From UBA3537 sp965662485 (GTDB lineage: Bacteria > Bacteroidota > Bacteroidia > Flavobacteriales > Flavobacteriaceae): a DNA stretch of 64,000 bases. Position numbers and translations under genes: made by a program. This document shows positions 58,974 through 64,000 of the stretch, one piece after another. Numbering within the stretch: position 1 is the stretch's first letter; every line of letters starts with the position of its first letter. The DNA lies in assembly GCA_965662485.1 (NCBI GenBank), contig CBFIIL010000001.1:17816-81815 (forward strand), written 5' to 3'. Below the pieces are notes generated by a model that ran no database searches, was not told where the DNA came from, and saw only the letters and a program-made list of their open reading frames with translations.

Positions 58974-61955
58974 TTAATTGTGATTGTGATTTTGTTCATG
59001 ATCGAGTGTATCACAATGCATATCTTGTTTCTTTTTCACCTTAATAGCTTGTGTTTTCATGCCTTTATTTTTGGCTTTGAGCATCATTTGAATTAAAGTA
59101 TTTCGTTCTTCAGTAATGTTTTTTCGATGCTCTTGGTCTTGAGTAATATCAAAATATGTAGCTCCTTCAATGAGGGTTTGCTCTGCTTTTGCATAAATTG
59201 ATAGCGGATGATTATTCCAAAGCACCAAATCGGCATCTTTTCCAACTTTTATGCTACCAACTTTATCATCAATATGTAAAAGTTTTGCTGGATTTAGAGT
59301 TACCATTTTCCATGCATCCTCTTCTGAAGTGCCGCCATATTTTACTGCTTTAGCGGCTTCTTGATTTAAACGTCTAGACATTTCGGCGTCATCACTATTG
59401 ATGGCTGTAATAACCCCAACATTATTCAAAATTGCTGCGTTGTAAGGAATAGCATCATTCACTTCGTATTTGTAGGCCCACCAATCGCTAAATGTTGAAG
59501 CGCCAACGCCGTGTGCTTTCATTTTATCTGCGACTTTATAGCCCTCCAAAATATGTGTAAACGTATTGATATTGAAATTAAAGCGTTCTGCAACTTTCAT
59601 CAACATATTGATTTCACTTTGTACATATGAATGACAGCTAATAAAACGCTCTTTATTTAAAATTTCAGCCAAAACCTCTAGTTCTAAATCAACTCTGTAG
59701 GCTTGTCCACTTTTTTTCTTTAAATCATAGGCCTTAGCTCTGGAAAAGTAGTCAACATAAGTTTGCTCAACTCCCATTCGTGTTTGTGGAAAACGTTCGT
59801 AGCTCCCCCAATTGGATTGTTTTACATTTTCACCCAATGCAAATTTGATGAACTTTGGAGAGTTATTGTAAATCAGGTTTTTAGCGGATTCTCCCCATTT
59901 CAGTTTAATAATCGCTGATCGCCCACCAATAGGATTGGCTGATCCATGTAAGATTTGAATGGTTGTAACGCCTCCAGAAAGGTTTCTATAAATATTAACA
60001 TCATCAGCATCCACAACATCTTCTATACTAACTTCAGCTGAAGAGTTTTGTCCTGCTTCATTGATACTTGTTGCCGCAATATGTGAGTGTTCATCAATAA
60101 TTCCAGAAGTTAGGTGTTTTCCTGTAGCGTCAATAATTCTTGCATTTTTATTTTTAATATTTTGACCGATGGCTGCAATTTTTCCATCTTTGATTAATAC
60201 ATCTGTACTGGTGAGAATTCCATCATTTTCATTGGTCCAAACTGTAGCATTTTTAAAAAGTAAAGTTTCAGCTTCTGGGAGTTTGTCAAATCCATAGGGA
60301 CCATTTGGATAACTGACTGGTAAAATTGTTTTTGTTTTGTTATCCTTTTTGTTTTTTTTGGTTTTATCTTCTTTTTTATCGGCCTTAATCAATGTTAGAT
60401 TTTGTGTTGAACCATCTGTAAAATTAAGTATCCCATTCAAATTAGAACTACTATCAACTTTTGCGCTAAAACGCATAAAATTTTGTTGCAAAGTATCTTT
60501 GGAAGTAAACAGAAGATACACCCAGTCTTTATCTTGTTTTACAGAACAACTCAATTTTAGACTATCTGCCTTAAGTGTTGCTTTTGGCGCTTCTTTTTTA
60601 CCTGAAATATCAAGATTATATTCATTTTTATCAAACTTAAAAGTATATGATCCTCTAACATCTTTACTATTGAAATCTCCAAAAATTGTTCTAGATCCTC
60701 TGATCCAATGCTCATAAATAGAAGTTGTGCTTTCAAAAGCATCTCCAGAAGTGATGGTAAAGTTAGCATAACTTCCATTTTGAAGATTTCCGATTTTATT
60801 ATTTCTTAATAGTTGAGAAGGAATCGTTGTGAGAGCTTCTAATGCCTTTGTTGGACTTAAACCATGGTCAATAGCATTTTTGATATGGGTTTTAAATTCT
60901 TTTACAGATTTTAAACCATTGGTTGTAAGTGCAAATTTTATATTATGCTCTTCAAAAACTTTTGGATTTGAAGGTCTTTGGTTCCATTCTTTCATGCTTT
61001 CCAGCTCCAATTTATTGGCGAGAAAGCTATTCTCAACGTCATAAGGTTTTGGAAAATTTACAGGGAGAATAAAAGCAGCATTGGTATTTTTGATGGTATT
61101 GATACGCTCATATTCATCACCACCACCAAGAATGATATATTGAATTCCAAATTGATCTCCCACGGCATCTGCTCTGAGGGCATTGGCTCTGCTTCCTGCT
61201 CCCATGATTTGTACTAAATCAGAATTGCTATTAAAAGCCTCTATAGAGCGATCTGTTGTTTTAGAATTTCCTTTTTTATACCAGTCAGCATCATGATACA
61301 ATTGTCTTAGAAGTGCCACACCTCCCATGATAGATGTCGGGTAAGATTGTTGTGTTTGAATACTTCTTGAAAATGAAAGATATTGTCCAGAGCGTCCAGA
61401 AATGATTCTTTTAGCATCAGTACCATTTAAATCAAGTGCGATTAGCGCACCACTTCCGCGAACAATCCCATCTTCCATGTGAGTATTCACGATTCCAAAA
61501 CCTTGTTCAAGCATAGTTTTGGCTGTTTTTTCATCAAATTCAAATCCATCAATGGCATTTTGCTCAGGACGAATATGGTCATTCCAATAAAACCCTTCTC
61601 TTGATGGGCCATACTGTGGTGATCTTCCGTTTCCACTAACACGTTTTGGTTTGGTCACGCCAAAAGTAGAGTACATATCTATAAACGATGGGTAAACACT
61701 ATTGCCTTTGGCATCAATAATTTCAGAATTTTTAGGAATTTGAATATTTTTTCCGCTACGCACTACTTTACCATCTTTTATCAAAAGTGTACCATTTTCG
61801 ATAACTTTTGTTGGGGTGATATAGAGTTTTGCGTTGGTAATGGCGGTGTAGTTTGTAATCTTAGTTTTTACACCATCATTTTTTGGGAAATAATCTTGTG
61901 CATAACCTATAGAAACACACAAAATCCCCATGAGTAGGAGTTGAATTTTTTTCAT
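58974..61955 (-). CDS. Two-domain amidohydrolase, 993 residues
   Basis: A secreted or periplasmic protein with a signal peptide (KKIQLLLMGILCVSIGYAQ). Residues about 25-430 form a first amidohydrolase-like domain whose metal motif is lost (PSFIDMYSTFG at 89-99). A beta-rich linker of about 100 residues and a lysine-rich stretch follow. A second domain (about 560-960) keeps HSH at 623-625, CHSY, THILEG and the late NSDD aspartate, so it may be active, perhaps on dipeptides or cyclic amides. The C-terminal tail is His-rich (DHEQNHNHN). It lies 11 bases before the shorter paralogue. Confidence 0.88.
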   Translation of the reverse strand: MKKIQLLLMGILCVSIGYAQDYFPKNDGVKTKITNYTAITNAKLYITPTKVIENGTLLIKDGKVVRSGKNIQIPKNSEIIDAKGNSVYPSFIDMYSTFGVTKPKRVSGNGRSPQYGPSREGFYWNDHIRPEQNAIDGFEFDEKTAKTMLEQGFGIVNTHMEDGIVRGSGALIALDLNGTDAKRIISGRSGQYLSFSRSIQTQQSYPTSIMGGVALLRQLYHDADWYKKGNSKTTDRSIEAFNSNSDLVQIMGAGSRANALRADAVGDQFGIQYIILGGGDEYERINTIKNTNAAFILPVNFPKPYDVENSFLANKLELESMKEWNQRPSNPKVFEEHNIKFALTTNGLKSVKEFKTHIKNAIDHGLSPTKALEALTTIPSQLLRNNKIGNLQNGSYANFTITSGDAFESTTSIYEHWIRGSRTIFGDFNSKDVRGSYTFKFDKNEYNLDISGKKEAPKATLKADSLKLSCSVKQDKDWVYLLFTSKDTLQQNFMRFSAKVDSSSNLNGILNFTDGSTQNLTLIKADKKEDKTKKNKKDNKTKTILPVSYPNGPYGFDKLPEAETLLFKNATVWTNENDGILTSTDVLIKDGKIAAIGQNIKNKNARIIDATGKHLTSGIIDEHSHIAATSINEAGQNSSAEVSIEDVVDADDVNIYRNLSGGVTTIQILHGSANPIGGRSAIIKLKWGESAKNLIYNNSPKFIKFALGENVKQSNWGSYERFPQTRMGVEQTYVDYFSRAKAYDLKKKSGQAYRVDLELEVLAEILNKERFISCHSYVQSEINMLMKVAERFNFNINTFTHILEGYKVADKMKAHGVGASTFSDWWAYKYEVNDAIPYNAAILNNVGVITAINSDDAEMSRRLNQEAAKAVKYGGTSEEDAWKMVTLNPAKLLHIDDKVGSIKVGKDADLVLWNNHPLSIYAKAEQTLIEGATYFDITQDQEHRKNITEERNTLIQMMLKAKNKGMKTQAIKVKKKQDMHCDTLDHEQNHNHN

Positions 61956-62030
61956 AGTAATAATTTATCGTCGTTAAATATAAGCATAAACTTTCTAAAG
62001 AAAATCATAAAACTTTGGAGTATATTTTTT

Positions 62031-63080
62031 CTAAAGCTGTGCTTCAAAATGTCCAACAATCAACCCAACAACATAGCTGTAGCTCTCAATTCCCTTATCT
62101 TGAGCATTAGCTTTTAAAAAATGGCTGTAAATGGATTTGAAAAAGGGTTCCAAAGGATTGTTGTATTGTGCCCATTTGGCACTTCTTTTTTCAAAATCAA
62201 TCAAAATACCAGGATTGATACGTTCTTTTAATGATTTGTATGCTTCTTTGTCCCTTTTAAATACTTCGCTTAAACAGTAGCGTAAAGCAAAGGAGTACCC
62301 GCTATATTTGAAATAATCATTACTATGATTAGCACATACCAAAAACCCTATAAAATTAGCTTCATTTTCTGCAGCATAGCCAATTTGATGGGCTTGCTCG
62401 TGAGCCAAAGTCAATGGCATAGAATTTTTTGGATGATGACGATTAACTTGTGCTTCATTGGTGAATGGGTTTAAGTATCCACTAAACCCCATATATGCGA
62501 GTGGTGTACTTAGTAAAGAATATTTTTGACTTGAATTATCATACTCAAAAACACTATTATTAAATCCCTTAAAAGACAACACAGCGAGTTCATCAAATGT
62601 GTAAGTAGTATTTACAACTGCACTACTATTATGTACTAATTTAAGATGAATTAGATTGGAATTTTTAATGATGTGTTCCGTCGTTCTCAAAAGTTGTTCT
62701 GTTGTATAAATAGGGTTTATGCCTTGTTTTTTATAAAGCGGTAATCGGTAATAATTCAACCCCCAAAATAAATGAAACACGAAATACAAAACAGAAACTA
62801 CGCACAACAAATTGAGGATTGATTGGATAGGTGTTTTAAAAAATTGTTTTAGGTTTTTAAATCCCCACCAAAGACCAAAACCAAATGCAGTGCTATAAAG
62901 TAAATCGCCTGCCGAAAATGGAATCCATCCATAGAAAAGCCGAAGTATACTCGAAATTTTTGGATAAAGCCATTCACTGTAATTTTGCTCTACCCACGTT
63001 CTGTTTTTTGCTAAAAGGTTGATAATGAGTATCTGAGGAATAATACTGAAAGCAATACAAAGTCTTAAAGTTTTTGACAT
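62031..63080 (-). CDS. DUF3810 domain-containing membrane protein, putative zinc metallopeptidase
   Basis: A 349-residue protein with three N-terminal hydrophobic spans (about 5-25, 55-75, 90-110) and a soluble domain. HEQAH at 227-231 followed by ENEANFIG (238-245) matches the HExxH plus downstream-Glu zinc site, so a metallopeptidase is likely, although the family has no characterised member that I know. Its N-terminus would anchor it in the inner membrane. It is divergent from pepD. Confidence 0.85.
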   Translation of the reverse strand: MSKTLRLCIAFSIIPQILIINLLAKNRTWVEQNYSEWLYPKISSILRLFYGWIPFSAGDLLYSTAFGFGLWWGFKNLKQFFKTPIQSILNLLCVVSVLYFVFHLFWGLNYYRLPLYKKQGINPIYTTEQLLRTTEHIIKNSNLIHLKLVHNSSAVVNTTYTFDELAVLSFKGFNNSVFEYDNSSQKYSLLSTPLAYMGFSGYLNPFTNEAQVNRHHPKNSMPLTLAHEQAHQIGYAAENEANFIGFLVCANHSNDYFKYSGYSFALRYCLSEVFKRDKEAYKSLKERINPGILIDFEKRSAKWAQYNNPLEPFFKSIYSHFLKANAQDKGIESYSYVVGLIVGHFEAQL

Positions 63081-63118
63081 GACTCAAAAATAAAAAATAA
63101 TATTTAGACTGTTATACG

Positions 63119-63126
63119 TACCTTTG
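63119..63126 (+). promoter_or_regulatory. Candidate -7 element of pepD
   Basis: TACCTTTG matches TAnnTTTG and ends 20 bases before the ATG at 63147. A TTG at the proper distance is not obvious. Confidence 0.4.
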
Positions 63127-63146
63127 TAACTGAAAAATTTATAGCT

Positions 63147-64000
63147 ATGAGTGATGCAGTAAGACAATTAGAGCCCGTAGAAATCTGGTCTAATTTTGCC
63201 GATTTAAACGCCGTTCCTCGTCCATCCAAAAAAGAGGAACGTGTGATTGCTTTTATAAAAACTTTTGGTGCTTCTTTAGATTTGGAAACGTTTGAAGATG
63301 AGGTTGGTAATGTCATCATCAAAAAACCTGCAACAGCAGGAATGGAAGACCGAAAAACGGTGGTATTGCAATCGCACTTGGATATGGTGCACCAAAAAAA
63401 TGCAGACACCGATTTTGATTTTCTAACTCAAGGAATTCAAATGTACGTGGATGGCGATTGGGTAAAAGCCAGAGGGACAACACTTGGTGCCGATAATGGT
63501 TTGGGTGTGGCCTCAATCATGGCAGTTTTGCAAAGTACAGATATACCACATCCAGCAATTGAAGCCCTTTTTACCATTGATGAAGAAACAGGAATGACTG
63601 GGGCTATGGGGCTTAAGGGTGGAATTCTCAATGGCGATATTTTACTCAATTTAGATACCGAAGAAGACGATGAAATAGGGGTGGGCTGTGCTGGTGGAGT
63701 AGATGTTACCGCCACACGATCATATATTCAAGAACCAACATCACAAACATCGTTTCCATATGTTATAACAGTAAAAGGACTTCAGGGCGGCCATTCTGGT
63801 ATGGATATTCATAAAGGTTTTGGTAATGCCAATAAAATTTTGAGCCGATTGTTGTACAATGGCTTTGAACGCTTTGGTCTACGCGTGTCAAAAATAGATG
63901 GAGGAAGTTTACGCAATGCCATTCCTAGAGAAAGCACTGCTATTGTTGTGGTTGATGCTGTGCATAAAACAACTTTTGAGGACGCTACAACTACGTTAAT
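63147..64000 (+). CDS. pepD: Aminoacyl-histidine dipeptidase (PepD), 5' part
   Basis: The first 284 codons; the gene continues past the right edge. It is an M20-family metallopeptidase that hydrolyses Xaa-His and other dipeptides in the cytoplasm. The start SDAVRQLEPVEIWSNFADL and PRPSKKEER match PepD. Metal-binding and catalytic motifs are LQSHLDMVH (first His and Asp), GADNGLGVASIMA (bridging Asp) and FTIDEETGMTGA (catalytic and binding Glu). The minus-strand frames opposite it (63104-63715) are antisense shadows. The upstream gap contains a candidate -7 element. Confidence 0.93.
   Translation, partial: MSDAVRQLEPVEIWSNFADLNAVPRPSKKEERVIAFIKTFGASLDLETFEDEVGNVIIKKPATAGMEDRKTVVLQSHLDMVHQKNADTDFDFLTQGIQMYVDGDWVKARGTTLGADNGLGVASIMAVLQSTDIPHPAIEALFTIDEETGMTGAMGLKGGILNGDILLNLDTEEDDEIGVGCAGGVDVTATRSYIQEPTSQTSFPYVITVKGLQGGHSGMDIHKGFGNANKILSRLLYNGFERFGLRVSKIDGGSLRNAIPRESTAIVVVDAVHKTTFEDATTTL

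Noticed and set aside
63104..63715. Minus-strand open frames opposite the pepD start
   Set aside because: They overlap a plus-strand frame with full PepD motifs (LQSHLDMVH, GADNGLG, DEETG); they are antisense shadows.
1..64000. CRISPR arrays, tRNA/rRNA genes, insertion sequences, prophage or integrase genes
   Set aside because: I saw no repeated spacer pattern, no cloverleaf-like segment, no transposase or integrase frame and no terminal inverted repeats.

Overview
The window is a compact, AT-rich stretch of chromosome from a member of the Bacteroidota, most likely a marine-type Flavobacteriaceae. This is inferred from the Bacteroidota promoter signature (TTG, a 17-23 base spacer, then TAnnTTTG), the lack of obvious Shine-Dalgarno sequences, the very long SecA (1117 aa), a PorV/PorQ-family outer membrane protein, and clade-typical families (DUF5606, DUF2795, DUF349, DUF3810, DUF4105, an OstA-like protein). 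No rRNA or tRNA gene, insertion sequence, prophage or CRISPR array was seen. No gap between genes exceeds 300 bases.

Layout. 1-3138 (minus): a pRiA4b ORF-3-like fragment, heme A synthase, CCA-adding/HD protein and threonylcarbamoyl-AMP synthase. 3138-13258 (both strands): a lipopolysaccharide/surface-glycan cluster with six glycosyltransferases of family GT2 or GT4, a GT9 heptosyltransferase-like enzyme, two methyltransferases, a polysaccharide deacetylase, an uncharacterised glycan-type protein and a Kdo-kinase-like protein. Its left part is strikingly AT-rich. 13255-19743: dapD, ruvX, def, DUF5606, a MATE transporter, a small acidic protein, PAP2 phosphatase, meaB and an M23 peptidase. 19750-28871 (minus): secA, DUF2795, a PduO-type cobalamin adenosyltransferase, a degenerate methyltransferase-like protein, an ABC-F ATPase, DUF4105 and a PorV/PorQ-family protein. 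28982-33352: pssA and a TerC-like protein, then (minus) lptB, an AhpD-like protein, tatC and kdsD. 33495-43379 (plus): recQ, a cyclophilin-FKBP fusion, pyrG, yidC, mnmA, a nitronate-monooxygenase-like flavoprotein and mazG. 43376-63080 (minus, 14 genes): DUF349, aroE, two tandem DUF368 proteins, a TPR protein, a class III aminotransferase, an OstA-like protein, purA, a Fur-family regulator, relA/spoT, a TrmH-type RNA methyltransferase, two amidohydrolases and DUF3810. 63147-64000 (plus): the start of pepD.

How the genes connect. Many serve the envelope. KdsD begins Kdo synthesis; the Kdo-kinase-like protein, GT9 and the other transferases would build the core or surface glycan; LptB and the OstA-like protein belong to lipopolysaccharide export; two DUF368 proteins are candidate undecaprenyl-phosphate recyclers; SecA, YidC and TatC move proteins. 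MeaB and the adenosyltransferase together point to adenosylcobalamin-dependent methylmalonyl-CoA mutase. RelA/SpoT, a Fur-family regulator and PurA form one tight unit.

Nothing here is an obviously new multi-gene system. The points most worth a second look are: a GT2 paralogue that has lost its nucleotide-binding aspartates, a RecQ without the zinc-site cysteines, a methyltransferase-like protein without its SAM loop, amidohydrolase domains without the metal-binding HxH, tandem DUF368 genes, very AT-rich glycan genes joined directly to a housekeeping operon, possible leaderless promoters, and eight convergent gene junctions with no space for terminators.
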